DNA of 64,000 bases. It comes from Dryomyza anilis. Its lineage: Eukaryota > Arthropoda > Insecta > Diptera > Dryomyzidae. Shown in pieces: positions 12,605-23,597 of this stretch. The stretch is from NCBI GenBank assembly GCA_951804985.1, contig OX638131.1, positions 86,378,349 to 86,442,348 of the forward strand, in the 5' to 3' direction. Both the position numbers and the translations under genes were made by a program. The notes beneath the pieces are model-generated. The model saw only the letters and a list, made by a program, of their open reading frames with translations. It was not told where the DNA came from and did no database searches. Within the stretch, counting starts at the first letter, position 1, and each line of letters begins with the position of its first letter.

Positions 12605-14625
12605 CTATGAAAATACGAATTTTCTATGAAAATACGAATTTTCTATGAAAATACGAATTTTCTATGAAAATACGAATTTTCTATGAAAATACGAATTTTC
12701 TATGAAAATACGAATTTTCTATGAAAATACGAATTTTCTATGAAAATACGAATTTTCTATGAAAATACGAATTTTCTATGAAAATACGAATTTTCTATGA
12801 AAATACGAATTTTCTATGAAAATACGAATTTTCTATGAAAATACGAATTTTCTATGAAAATACGAATTTTCTATGAAAATACGAATTTTCTATGAAAATA
12901 CGAATTTTCTATGAAAATACGAATTTTCTATGAAAATACGAATTTTCTATGAAAATACGAATTTTCTATGAAAATACGAATTTTCTATGAAAATACGAAT
13001 TTTCTATGAAAATACGAATTTTCTATGAAAATACGAATTTTCTATGAAAATACGAATTTTCTATGAAAATACGAATTTTCTATGAAAATACGAATTTTCT
13101 ATGAAAATACGAATTTTCTATGAAAATACGAATTTTCTATGAAAATACGAATTTTCTATGAAAATACGAATTTTCTATGAAAATACGAATTTTCTATGAA
13201 AATACGAATTTTCTATGAAAATACGAATTTTCTATGAAAATACGAATTTTCTATGAAAATACGAATTTTCTATGAAAATACGAATTTTCTATGAAAATAC
13301 GAATTTTCTATGAAAATACGAATTTTCTATGAAAATACGAATTTTCTATGAAAATACGAATTTTCTATGAAAATACAAATTTTCTATGAAAATACGAATT
13401 TTCTATGAAAATACGAATTTTCTATGAAAATACGAATTTTCTATGAAAATACGAATTTTCTATGAAAATACGAATTTTCTATGAAAATACGAATTTTCTA
13501 TGAAAATACGAATTTTCTATGAAAATACGAATTTTCTATGAAAATACGAATTTTCTATGAAAATACGAATTTTCTATGAAAATACGAATTTTCTATGAAA
13601 ATACGAATTTTCTATGAAAATACGAATTTTCTATGAAAATACGAATTTTCTATGAAAATACGAATTTTCTATGAAAATACGAATTTTCTATGAAAATACG
13701 AATTTTCTATGAAAATACGAATTTTCTATGAAAATACGAATTTTCTATGAAAATACGAATTTTCTATGAAAATACGAATTTTCATAGAAAATTCTATGAA
13801 AATACGAATTTTCTATGAAAATACGAATTTTCTATGAAAATACGAATTTTCTATGAAAATACGAATTTTCTATGAAAATACGAATTTTCTATGAAAATAC
13901 GAATTTTCTATGAAAATACGAATTTTCTATGAAAATACGAATTTTCTATGAAAATACGAATTTTCTATGAAAATACGAATTTTCTATGAAAATACGAATT
14001 TTCTATGAAAATACGAATTTTCTATGAAAATACGAATTTTCTATGAAAATACGAATTTTCTATGAAAATACGAATTTTCTATGAAAATATGAATTTTCTA
14101 TGAAAATACGAATTTTCTATGAAAATACGAATTTTCTATGAAAATACGAATTTTCTATGAAAATACGAATTTTCTATGAAAATACGAATTTTCTATGAAA
14201 ATACGAATTTTCTATGAAAATACGAATTTTCTATGAAAATACGAATTTTCTATGAAAATACGAATTTTCTATGAAAATACGAATTTTCTATGAAAATACG
14301 AATTTTCTATGAAAATACGAATTTTCTATGAAAATACGAATTTTCTATGAAAATACGAATTTTCTATGAAAATACGAATTTTCTATGAAAATACGAATTT
14401 TCTATGAAAATACGAATTTTCTATGAAAATACGAATTTTCTATGAAAATACGAATTTTCTATGAAAATACGAATTTTCTATGAAAATACGAATTTTCTAT
14501 GAAAATACGAATTTTCTATGAAAATACGAATTTTCTATGAAAATACGAATTTTCTATGAAAATACGAATTTTCTATGAAAATACGAATTTTCTATGAAAA
14601 TACGAATTTTCTATGAAAATACGAA
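12605..14625. repeat. Near-perfect 19-bp satellite, about 105 copies
   Basis: The unit is CTATGAAAATACGAATTTT. Sixty-two units run from 12605 to 13782 without an insertion or deletion. An 11-bp insertion (13783-13793) follows, then 43 units plus a 15-bp partial run to 14625, again without length change. I see only two base changes in the array: G to A at 13377 and C to T at 14090. Both fall in the single CpG of the unit. The insertion makes a short inverted copy of the unit. Such homogeneity implies very recent expansion or strong homogenisation; assembly collapse or expansion of the true copy number is also possible. Confidence 0.98.
13779..13802. repeat. Hairpin made by an inverted partial unit
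   Basis: TTTTCATAGAA (13779-13789) is followed after two bases by its inverse TTCTATGAAAA (13792-13802). This is the only place where the unit orientation flips, and it coincides with the only length change in the array. Confidence 0.9.
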
Positions 14626-15197
14626 ATATTCAATGAATTTACAATTGAAAATTTATCATGTTTTTTAGATATTTTTAAATAAATATTTTTTCTAAATTCT
14701 TTTATTGAATATTAAATAGCAATACATTAATGTTAATTGCATCCGCAGCTAAATTTAATCTCACAACAGATAACGCAAATTTGAATTAAATTGAAATTTT
14801 ATGTTTTTTTTTTTTTTCATTTCATACATAAATCAATTTCATAAATGATCACACGTATCATCATTAGGGTTTAAAACCAAAATTATCGGAAATAAATGTT
14901 TTGAAAAAAAAACAACAATAATACAAATTTTAACAAAACAAAAATAAAAACAAAGGATTAAAAATATATATTTATATATATATAAATTTTAAAATACAAA
15001 CGTGCAACTAATAATAACAAGTACAAAAACAGCAATGTATAATAACGCGCTTAAATTAAATAACAATCAGAATAAATTATAAATAAATATTGCGTAATTT
15101 TTGTGCAATTACCGTACCAAATAAAGCGTGCAAATCAAAAAATAAAATATGAAAAAAGAATATTGTGCAATTTATTTCATGCAAATGGATTGCTGGG
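14626..15197. other. AT-rich spacer
   Basis: AT-rich, non-repetitive sequence with A-rich runs. No coding sequence, RNA gene or inverted-repeat element was recognised. Confidence 0.5.
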
Positions 15198-15929
15198 TAC
15201 ACATAGAAAAACCATATCTAAAATATAAAAAATATAAAATGAATTTTGTTTTGCAGTATTATAGTTTTCATAGTATTGAATTCATAGTACAATCAACTGC
15301 ATAAATCAAGTTTCTAATATTGAAGATCATGGCATCCAACACTTCTATTTTTTTACAAAAACGTATATATTATAAACTAATATTACAAAGATAAATCAAT
15401 AGTATTTTATTATTAAAAGTACTTTTTAAACAATAGTATTTTAAACAATAGTATTTATTATTACCTCAATAGTATACTTTTAAGCAACAATTTAAATGCA
15501 TTAAATAGTATGATACTATAAATTTAATATTACATTATTATAAAAAAAGTCTTTAACAATATACATTAATAGTATTTCACTATTAAAAATACTTTAAAAA
15601 TAATAGTTACTATTACATTAATAGTATCACATTGAAAAATTAGGTTGTAAACCAATACGTTTTACTATAAAAAATTAAATTTGAAGAAAAATTTAAATGC
15701 CTTTAATAGTATAATACTATAAAATGAATACTCAAATTTATAAAAAAGTCGTTTATTCAAATAATTCAATAGAAGTATAATTACTATTACATTAATTGTA
15801 TCATCATTGATGAATTTAGGTTAAAGCAATATTAAATTAATAGTATAAAAATATTAAATTAATAGTAAAAAATATAAAAAATATTATATTTATAGTAAAA
15901 ATCGACTATTACAATGTTCGCTGAGTGTA
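15198..15929. mobile_element. Possible MITE rich in AATAGTAT words
   Basis: The left edge reads TACACATAGAAAAACC and the right edge is the inverse of TACACTCAGCGAACATTG, sharing TACAC-xx-AG-x-GAA/AAA spacing. The interior is a degenerate repeat of AATAGTAT/ATACTATT words. One internal block (15489 onward, TTTAAATGCxTTxAATAGTATxATACTATAAA) recurs about 200 bp later near 15691. No target-site duplication was found. It may instead be a degenerate simple repeat with chance edges. Confidence 0.35.
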
Positions 15930-17200
15930 TAAGTGACCGGCAGTTATTTGCCAAATCCACAGTTGCTGCTTGTTATTAATTATTCTATTAATTTTGGTAA
16001 TTATAAATTTGTCTAAATACGCATGCAATTCAAACAATAAAAACAACAACAAAATCAAAAACACATATAACATATGCAAATAATGCCCGCAACTGTGGCC
16101 TATTATTTGTACAACTCAACCCACTGTGCGTTCGGTGCATTGAACAAAAAATGCAAAATAGAATAATAAAAAAAAATCAAAAACAAACAAATACAATTAA
16201 TGATCGAATGTGACAGTAAAATTAAAATATCAGCAATATTGCAACACATTACTCTAGCGCTTCCTGCACCTTCCCTAAGGCTTCTAAGCTAGGAAAATAT
16301 AACACACAAAAAAAAATTATATATATTATTAAATATTAGTTGCCCGAAAAATTTGCATAAATACGGCATAAATATTTGCACACACACACGCAACAACCAA
16401 AAAAACACAAAGCACAAAATATCAAATAATAATTGTAATTATTAATAAAATACCTACAAAAATGCCGAAAATTGAAATTAAAATGCAAAACAAAATTAAA
16501 ATTAAAATAATAATAACAAATATACAAATGCGTGCGATTAGCAAATAGCAGCAACAACAACAATGACTACAAACAAATTTATATTTAAAAATAACTGTCA
16601 AAAAATTGCAAAGCTCATAAATCAACACGGCAGCCAGCAGCGCATTTTACTGTAATTGTTGGCCTGAAAAATGGCGACTGCAAATACAACAACAACAACA
16701 ATAATAATAATAACAATAACTACAACAAGTAAAATATTAAAATAACAACAAACAATCAGCGTAATAACAACAATTTATAAAACACTTTATTGTCAGCGAC
16801 ATACAAACTGCATAGCAAATAAATACTAATACCATCATATAAATGACATTAGTGCCTGACACACGCACTCACACAAATATAGATAGGTACATTTACAATC
16901 ACAAATCCAAATATAAATAAAATATATTTCATTAAAATGTCAGTTCTATTATTTTTTGGTTTTTTGCTCTGTCCTTTTGCTAGATAAAATAAAATTATTT
17001 GCTCCAATAGACACATAAAATCTCAAAAAAAAAAAAAAAAAACAAATCACCAATGACTGTCCGGTCATCAGGCTCATAAATTATGGGGGCTGCCTTTGAT
17101 TTAAATGTAATGTAGAATAGGATTCTCGGTGGTTATGTAACAAGTTACAAGTTGAAAAAGTTGAATATTCCAGATAAATGCAGTACTAAATCCGAAGTCA
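15930..17200. other. Single-copy region with trinucleotide runs
   Basis: Non-coding sequence with CAA/TAA runs (for example 16680-16740), an A tract near 17022-17042, and more GC-balanced words. AGCTCATAAATC at 16613 and GGCTCATAAATT at 17071 belong to a recurring word discussed in the findings. The two minus-strand frames near 16336-16628 are tyrosine/phenylalanine-rich by-products of A-rich DNA. Confidence 0.45.
17071..17082 (+). promoter_or_regulatory. GGCTCATAAAT word, copy 1
   Basis: GGCTCATAAATT in a locally GC-richer island. The same 11 bases occur in the same orientation at 23310 and 33236. CATAAA is the core bound by Abd-B and Caudal-class homeodomains (known biology); its use here is inference. 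Confidence 0.3.
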
Positions 17201-17204
17201 TATA

Positions 17205-17570
17205 GCATCGTTGACTCTTCTGATTAGTACGTTGGACTACGAGTCACTTATTCGAATCATCGCTGGTTCGAATCACGGTGGCGGCAACGCTCACTCTCGA
17301 TAGTCAATAGCAAAGCTATGAGAGTATAACGTTTCCTATGAAAACCGCCATCTAGTGTATGTTAGTTACACTAACGATACACACTTGTGACACTTGCACG
17401 ATCTTGATTAGTAGCAAAACTAAGATTCCTAGCAAACAGTTCGCTATTGCAAATAAAAGTATGCTGTAAATGCAATTTAAAGTTTGTTAAAATTTAGCAT
17501 TCAGAGTTTCTATTAATAACAGACTTTTTATTTTCAGTGTAGTCTCACCACTTTGAGTACAAATTAGAGA
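17205..17570 (+). mobile_element. SINE-like dispersed repeat with tRNA-like head, copy 1
   Basis: The head (about 17205-17285) has a plausible Pol III A box (TGATTAGTACGTTGG, 17221-17235) and an excellent B box (GGTTCGAATCA, 17265-17275), as in tRNA-derived SINEs. A body containing CTCTCG, CTATGAGAGTATAAC and CCTATGAAAA follows, then ACCACTTTGAGTACAAAT (about 17549-17566). The body and 3' part recur in inverted orientation at 25190-25360, showing that this is a dispersed family. I cannot fold a complete tRNA with a clear anticodon, so it is not called a tRNA gene. The 3'-most part appears displaced to 18857. Confidence 0.6.
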
Positions 17571-18030
17571 TGGGCATGTGAGCGTGATTCACGTGAATCA
17601 CGCGTGTTATTGTGATTGAATCTTAATTTTGCTCACGTGATTGTGAGTTAATGTGAGTATTTAAAAAAAACCGTGAGTGAGTGTGCGTGAGTACAATTTA
17701 TTCGTGAGTGTGCGTGAGACGAATATTTCATAAAATAAAAAAATATCACTTTTCATTTTTTGCGATTTCTATATTTTTCTGAACTACAAAACAAGTAGGA
17801 CCACCCCTTGAACTCAGAAGGCTTTATAAAGGCGTCTGCCCACTATTCAGAACTATAATAATCCAAACCCTTGCTAACAGACCGTCAAGGTTTCAGTCAA
17901 GAATTGATCTAACCCCCCGTACTTAGTATGCGCTAGTACTGTCAATAGTTTTTGCTTGGTTTCATAGAAATGGACATGGAATGCGTTTTGTTTGATATAC
18001 CCATGTTTTTAAAAAGTTAAATTTTCAATT
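17571..18030. other. Palindrome and GTGAGTGTGCGTGAG-rich segment, possibly a hAT-type end
   Basis: This begins right after the SINE-like sequence breaks off, with AGAGATGGGCA. It contains a perfect 22-bp palindrome (17582-17603) and then many GTGAGT/GTGCGTGAG words up to about 17720. Short subterminal repeats behind an AGAGATGGGCA-type end would fit a hAT-class transposon, but no matching right end or transposase was found. The remainder, 17780-18030, is single-copy with no recognised gene. Confidence 0.35.
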
Positions 18031-18039
18031 TCAGAAATA

Positions 18040-18380
18040 AATGGTTTTTCAATAAGAGCGCTACAAAAGTTTTTTTGAAGGGTTTTTCAACAGCGGCGCT
18101 ACAAAAGTAGATCGCCAGGGACAGCAAACGACGCCATATTTCTTGCCGCTCTTTTGACATTTCTCTTCAGTAAGGTTTGCTATTTCATGATGGAATGATA
18201 TACGAGCCAACAACGAGTCGAAATTATTAAAATTTACTATCGAAATTCGAATTCGTATATTTTTTCATCATGAAATGGCAAACCTTACTGAATAGAAATG
18301 TCAAAAGAGCGGCAAGAAATATGGCGTCGTTTGCTGTCCCTGTCGCTCTACTTTTTTAGCGTCCCTGTTAAAAAACCCTT
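18040..18380. mobile_element. Long-TIR MITE derived from an insect YTSQQRVEII-type transposon
   Basis: Arms 18078-18204 and 18253-18380 are near-perfect inverted repeats of about 125 bp; the outer AAGGGTTTTT matches AAAAACCCTT. A 38-bp terminal segment ending GCGCTACAAAAGT is duplicated at 18040-18073 and 18079-18110. The short loop carries the first codons of an open frame (see next entry). Known MITEs arise by internal deletion of an autonomous element leaving ends and a stub of the gene, and this fits. Confidence 0.8.
18187..18270 (+). pseudogene. Stub of a transposase N-terminus inside the MITE
   Basis: Reading from ATG at 18187 gives M-M-E-stop-YTSQQRVEIIKIYYRNS-N-S, then unrelated residues and a stop. 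The phrase resembles the helix-turn-helix start (YTxxERVxII, then YYxN) of abundant insect transposon proteins annotated as DUF4817 or mariner-related. The fourth codon is TGA (18196-18198), one C-to-T step from CGA, which family members would have as arginine. Nothing downstream of about 20 codons remains, so it is non-functional. Confidence 0.6.
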
Positions 18381-18645
18381 TACATGAAAACTCTGTATTG
18401 ACTTCCTTTTGTTCATTAAGTTTAGTTTGTTCCAGGAGTTCGTGTGGGGTCCTGTTTTTATTCGAGTTATAAATGTAGTAACAAAAAAAATAGCTTCAAA
18501 AATAGTTTTTGCCAAAGTCAATTCATCTCTTGTAAATTCTACTCCGGAGTATTCTTTTATTGATAATGCTTTTCTAATTTTTCCCAGAGACAATTCTCAA
18601 AGATTTTACACGAATTCTTCACCGGCGAATTATTCTTCGAGGTAA
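18348..18645. other. Unrecognised protein-like segment, orientation unclear
   Basis: Overlapping frames of 78 codons (plus, 18409-18645) and 81 codons (minus, 18348-18593) have less extreme composition than the surrounding DNA. The minus product contains EYSGVEFTRDELTLAKTIFE and the plus product contains VFAKVNSSLVNSTPEYSFID. I recognise neither. The segment lies between mobile elements and could be a fragment of another transposon. The minus frame begins inside the neighbouring MITE, which argues against an intact gene. Confidence 0.25.
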
Positions 18646-18856
18646 TTTTTTCGTTTATATATGAATAGCACATCGAAGGTCTTTCAAATTTCCATCTCCG
18701 TTAAAAATTGATGTTATCAAAATCCCTAATCATTATAGCGTTTTAAAGATGTAGGTTGTATTGGAGGTGCCACGCTCGGTCGACCAATCTCACCAACATT
18801 AAAAATGAAATATGTATCTTTATGCATTCTGAAAACAATAGCAAAAAAACCCGGTG

Positions 18857-18877
18857 CGAGAGCTCGGCTTAAGTTCT
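18857..18877 (+). mobile_element. Detached 3' tail of the SINE-like repeat
   Basis: GAGAGCTCGGCTTAAGTTCT matches, with one mismatch, the tail of the inverted copy at 25190-25210. In that copy the tail lies within about 50 bp of the TTTGAGTACAAAT phrase; here it is about 1.29 kb away. This suggests that 17571-18856 was inserted into copy 1. Confidence 0.55.
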
Positions 18878-18879
18878 GC

Positions 18880-19560
18880 ATTACTAAATTTCATTCCTGA
18901 ACTGATTAATGAATGCAATTATAATCGTTTGCTATATTTACGTCGATTATTTTTTTCAGTTTTTTCACTATAGTGAATGAATCATTCAAATTTTAAAAAA
19001 TTCAATAAATAATCTTTTTGCATATTTTGACTTTATATATTTATAATTCACTGGTGATGATTTCTACTGCATACTAAGTTTTTTCCTATTTCATAACATT
19101 TTTGAGAAAATTACAATAGGTATTTAAGGCTGCTCTGACCGCCCCACTTAGAATATTTAATTATAGTACCGTTGAAAAATAGTTTTATAAAAAAAATTGA
19201 ATGGACATTTTTCTTTTAATTGTCAAGACTAATTTTAATATACTAATAAATACTTATATTCTAAAATCGTAAAATTATTTTTTAAAGAGAATCGCTTTTA
19301 TATTTTATATTATTTGGGATTTAAACAAATAATGTGTTATGATTATCCAGAGCATAGTTTAAACTAACTAAGAAAATTACTAACTTTTTTTCTAATTGAT
19401 CTACTTTTTAAAATATGCCCTGTGAACATAATTTTGATACTCTATTATGTAATGAAAAGGCCCTAAAATTCCGATAGAAATTTTATAAAAATGTTATACA
19501 TATGAGTATGCAGTTAAAATCCGAAATTTTATAGAATTGATTTATGGGAAGTCCATGGCA
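18880..19560. other. AT-rich spacer
   Basis: AT-rich single-copy sequence. No gene, RNA or recognisable mobile element is visible. Confidence 0.5.
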
Positions 19561-20790
19561 AATATTTTTTGTCGTTTTGTTGAGTAGTGTTATTGTGATT
19601 GATATATAATGTGATTGATAATACTAAGAATGATTTTTATCGATATAGATTGATTTAAATAATTTAAATTGATATTTTGGATGATTTTATTATTGACAGT
19701 AGAGATTGCTTTTCAATAATTTTACTTGATTTTTAATTAGTTTGGATTCTTTTGTTTTTATTAATTTATATCACTTGCGTGGTTGATCGAAATCAAATCA
19801 CAAGTTGATTTGATTTCGATTGATTCTAATTGATTTGACGTGATTTGCATTATTCCTAATTTAAATGAACTAATTTGAATTTATTCGGATTGATTTTATT
19901 GATTTTAATTAATTTGAACTCATTTGAATTTAATTGATTTTATTTAAATGATTTTAACGTATTAGAATTAACTTGAATCTATTTAAATTTGATTTGAATT
20001 GATTAATTTTAATTCATTCGAATTGTTTGGTATAGATTTGAATTAATTTGGATTTGAATTGAATTTATTTGAATTGATTTGAATTTATTTGATTTTAATA
20101 CATTTGAATTGATATAAATAGATTTTAACTGATTTGAATGGATTTGAATTGATTTGAATTGTATAGAATTGATTTGAATTGATTTGAATTGAATTGATTT
20201 GAATTGTATAGAATTGATTTGTATTGAATTGATTTGAATTTTAATTGATTTGTATTAATTTTAATTGATTTGAATTGAATTGATGTGATTTGAATTTGAA
20301 TTTGAATTTGAATTGACTTAAATTGATTTGAATTGATTTGAAATGATTTGAATTGATTTGAATTGAATTGATTTGAATTTTAATTGATTTGTGTTAATTT
20401 TAATTGATTTGAATTGATTTGAGTTGATTTGAATTGATTTGAATTGATTTGAATTGATTTGAATTGATTTGAATTGATTTGAATTGATTTGAATTGATTT
20501 GAATTGATTTGAATTGATTTCAATAGGATTGATTTCAATTGATTTGATTTGAACTGATCTTATTTGAATTGATTTGAATTAAATTAAATTGAAATGATTT
20601 ACTTTGAATAGATTTGCGTTGGAATTCAGTTGATGAGAATTGATTTTAATTGAATTAATTTGCTCTATTAAGATGATTTTATATGAGTTAAAGAACTGGT
20701 TTTTATTGTACTGAAAAGTTAAATTTATTTGAATAGATTTAAATTGTTTTGAGTTGTTGATTCGCTTTAAATAGATCTAAATTATTATAA
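19560..20790. repeat. Degenerate decamer repeat GATTTGAATT
   Basis: The unit GATTTGAATT (read TTGAATTGATTTGAATTGA) is repeated with many single-base variants. The cleanest run is about 20405-20520, where consecutive units are identical; the edges decay into GATTTTAATT and GATTTATT variants. GATT/AATT content makes every frame stop-rich. Confidence 0.92.
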
Positions 20791-21600
20791 TATATATAAT
20801 ATTATATATTTATTTGATTATTTTTTAATTTAAAATTAACTGCAATTAAATTTATATACGTTGATTCCAATTGAATTTTTTAAAAAATGACTTAATTTTA
20901 TATAAGTTAATTCCAGTTGAATTCATTACGATTCTGTTGATTTTGATTCTTAAACAATATCAATTTGATCAAACAGATTAAATGCCTTGAACTAAATTCA
21001 AAGTACATATTGTAATATTTATAATATATAATATTTATAATATGTACACTGAAAAATTAATGTAGTAAAATGAACTACATTTATGTATTTGTTTTGAAAA
21101 ATGTAGTTCTACTACTATTTGATAGTTTTTGAAATACATTTATATGTATCGTCGTTATAGAACTAAAAGTCATCAAATACATTTTTATGATAATTTTAAA
21201 TTTTAACTTATAAATACAACGAATGTACTGCGATTAGGTACAAAGGAAACTCATTTCGTTAACTACAAATTCGTTTGATACATACTACAAAGTGTAGTTA
21301 TTTTAAATAAACATGTAGTCATATTTTTTATGGAAATTCAGTAATATTAAAAAACATTTTTTGTGTTTATTAAATCTGAAAGTATATATTTTAATAAACA
21401 ATTTATATTCAAATTTTGTGTTCTAATTTTGAAGTAAAATTAAATTTAAAGTAAGATTTAATGATCTTTTTTTCACTATACTTATTTTATTTAAAAAATA
21501 CTTGACTTTCCATATAACGATTGAGCATTTAAAACCCCAACACCTTCAGTAATGACATCAATTATACTCATTTTACATTGATCCATTTTACATTCTTACC
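20791..21600. other. AT-rich region with GTAGTT inverted repeats
   Basis: Around 21045-21330 there are several ACTACATT/AATGTAGT words in both orientations: GTAGTAAAATGAACTACATT at about 21062 pairs with AAAATGTAGTTCTACTAC at about 21098. The left edge, TACACTGAAAAATT, resembles a transposon terminus, but no partner was found. It may be a degenerate MITE. The rest is AT-rich with no gene. Confidence 0.35.
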
Positions 21601-22619
21601 AATCGTTAGCAAATACAAACAACTATAACTACTGACATTAACACAACAACAGCCCATAACAAAAATGTGCAACAAAATAAACTCATTTAAAGTGAATTTG
21701 CAAAACAATCAACCGGAATGCTCCCAACGCACCACCCACTCTAGGGTTGCAACGCATCGAATTACGGACACGAACCCACTATTGCAAGGACTCAAACCAT
21801 ATCGAAGCTATTGGCGTGACAACCGAATGCATAGCAACATCATTTACGGTAATTTTGATGACAATTTGACCAAAATTTAAATAAATTTTCCATTTTTAAT
21901 TAATAAATGTCAAACGGCTGATTGTGAGTATTTATTTATTTGAACACATATCCGCACATTAAACATTAAATGCATTATTATTGCTGTTGATTTTTAATTT
22001 TGCAAATTCAATGCAGATTTGTAATAAAATTGCAACCGTGTAGTTGGAGCGGAAACGGATGTTTGTTTGCTTTGCCGGATGTAACTACATTTGATTGGAG
22101 TTTTTTTTTTTTTTTTGCGGATGCAAAAATCTAGAACTACATTAAAATCAATGGAGTTTGTTATTTTTGTATTTTCCACGTTACTTTGTTAGCCCCCCTC
22201 GAAAGATTTATAGTTGTCGAACTCATGCTTATATCTATGAAATCACAACAATTGTATTTTATAAATACAAATTTTAATCAGTATTTGGAATTTTTTTTGA
22301 TATTTACTCATGAGTCATAAATTTCCATGTGAAATCATAAAAAATATATATATTGCTGTAGACAAAATAATAATTATTATTAATTTATGTTAATTTTTAA
22401 AAGCATTTCATGCATAAAAATCATTAATTTATGCGTTTAATTAAAAATCACTCTTATTTTGTGTTTATCACTGGTATCTCTCTCTGTGACTACATAAAAT
22501 GTGATGTTTTTTCAATTTTTAAAATTTATATTTGAATTGATTTAATGTGTAAGGGGGAAATTATAAAATAATTGTTTAATAAACATTATTTTTTTTTACT
22601 TAATATTCTATTTTACACT
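21600..22619. other. Single-copy spacer
   Basis: Includes a more GC-balanced patch at 21700-21850 with a 71-codon plus frame (21665-21880) ending soon after a GT-containing site. The protein matches nothing I know, and I do not call it. The rest is AT-rich. Confidence 0.4.
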
Positions 22620-23062
22620 AAAATAATCCTTTCTTATTAAAAATTCAATTTTTCACTAAAAATTCAATTTTTCACTAAAAATAAAAATACAATTTTTCAC
22701 TAAAGATAAAAATACAATTTTTCACTAAAAATTCAATTTTTCACTAAAAATAAAAATTCAATTTTTCACTAAAAATAAAAATTCAAGTTTTCACTAAAAA
22801 TTAAAATTTGTACTAAAAAGTAAATTTTTCACTAAAAATTCAATTTTTCACTAAAAATTCAATTTTTCACTAAAAATTCAATTTTTCACTAAAAATTCAA
22901 TTTTTCACTAAAAATTCAATTTTTCACTAGAAATTCAATTTTTCACTAAAAGTTCAATTTTTCACTAAAAATTCAATTTTTCACTAAAAATACAATTTTT
23001 CACTAAAAATTCAATTTTTCACTAAAAATTCAATTTTTCACTAAAAATTCAATTTTTTTTTT
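22620..23062. repeat. 19-bp minisatellite, TTTTTCACTAAAAATTCAA
   Basis: About 22 units of 19 bp, clean in 22825-23055 and interrupted by AAAATAAAAA insertions in the left half. On the other strand the unit reads TTTTTAGTGAAAAATTGAA, differing at three of 19 positions from the 37.8-43.1 kb unit and at two from the 49.4-51.1 kb unit. The right end merges into a T run. Confidence 0.95.
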
Positions 23063-23309
23063 AAATTTTTTAGGTTATAACGTCAATGGAAATAAATCTT
23101 AGGATTACTATTGCCTGGCGCCTACTTTCATTTTCCCCTCCTTGATATATACTTGTCATAGTTCGATCCAATTTGATCAGAACTTAGTGTAAGTAACTGC
23201 TGAAACATGCTACCCCGCTGCCGCTGACGTTGTTGCGCCCCAAATCACTCAAAATCCGCTTCATACCGTGTTTTACGACCTCATTCGTCTTGGGCTCGAC
23301 CACTTGAGT

Positions 23310-23321
23310 GGCTCATAAATT
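23310..23321 (+). promoter_or_regulatory. GGCTCATAAAT word, copy 2
   Basis: GGCTCATAAATT, identical over 12 bases to the copy at 17071 and lying 278 bp upstream of a TGATTGACAG site. Confidence 0.3.
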
Positions 23322-23587
23322 CAATTCAATCACCGCAAAACGCAAAAACAACGTAGTTCATCATAATAATTTAATTAATTTATATCGTCAGTCGTTTCGT
23401 CTCCACCGTCACCGTCCGTCTTCGTCGCCAACACAAATGTCAGTCAGTCAGGCAAATCTTATCGGCGCGACAGCAAAATGTTCACATGCAACATAAATTG
23501 TATGAGTTGACATGACATTTGTATCACTGCGTATGTGTGTGTGACTGAGTTGGTGGGATATGAAATTTTTACGACGCGTCTGAATTT

Positions 23588-23597
23588 TGATTGACAG
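23588..23597 (+). promoter_or_regulatory. TGATTGACAG, Exd/Hth-type composite site
   Basis: An exact match to the known Pbx/Exd-Meis/Hth heterodimer consensus. It sits in a single-copy island, within TGAATTTTGATTGACAGTG. An almost identical phrase, TTGAATTTTGATTGACAAT, occurs at 33131. Confidence 0.4.

Noticed and set aside
12605..14625. CRISPR-like array
   Set aside because: Units are contiguous 19-mers without spacers, in a eukaryotic genome.
17205..17285. Functional tRNA gene
   Set aside because: A and B boxes are present, but no complete cloverleaf with a clear anticodon stem can be drawn; better read as a SINE head.
21665..21880. 71-codon plus-strand frame with balanced composition
   Set aside because: Possibly a small exon, but there is no recognised domain or convincing splice context; conservation data would be needed.
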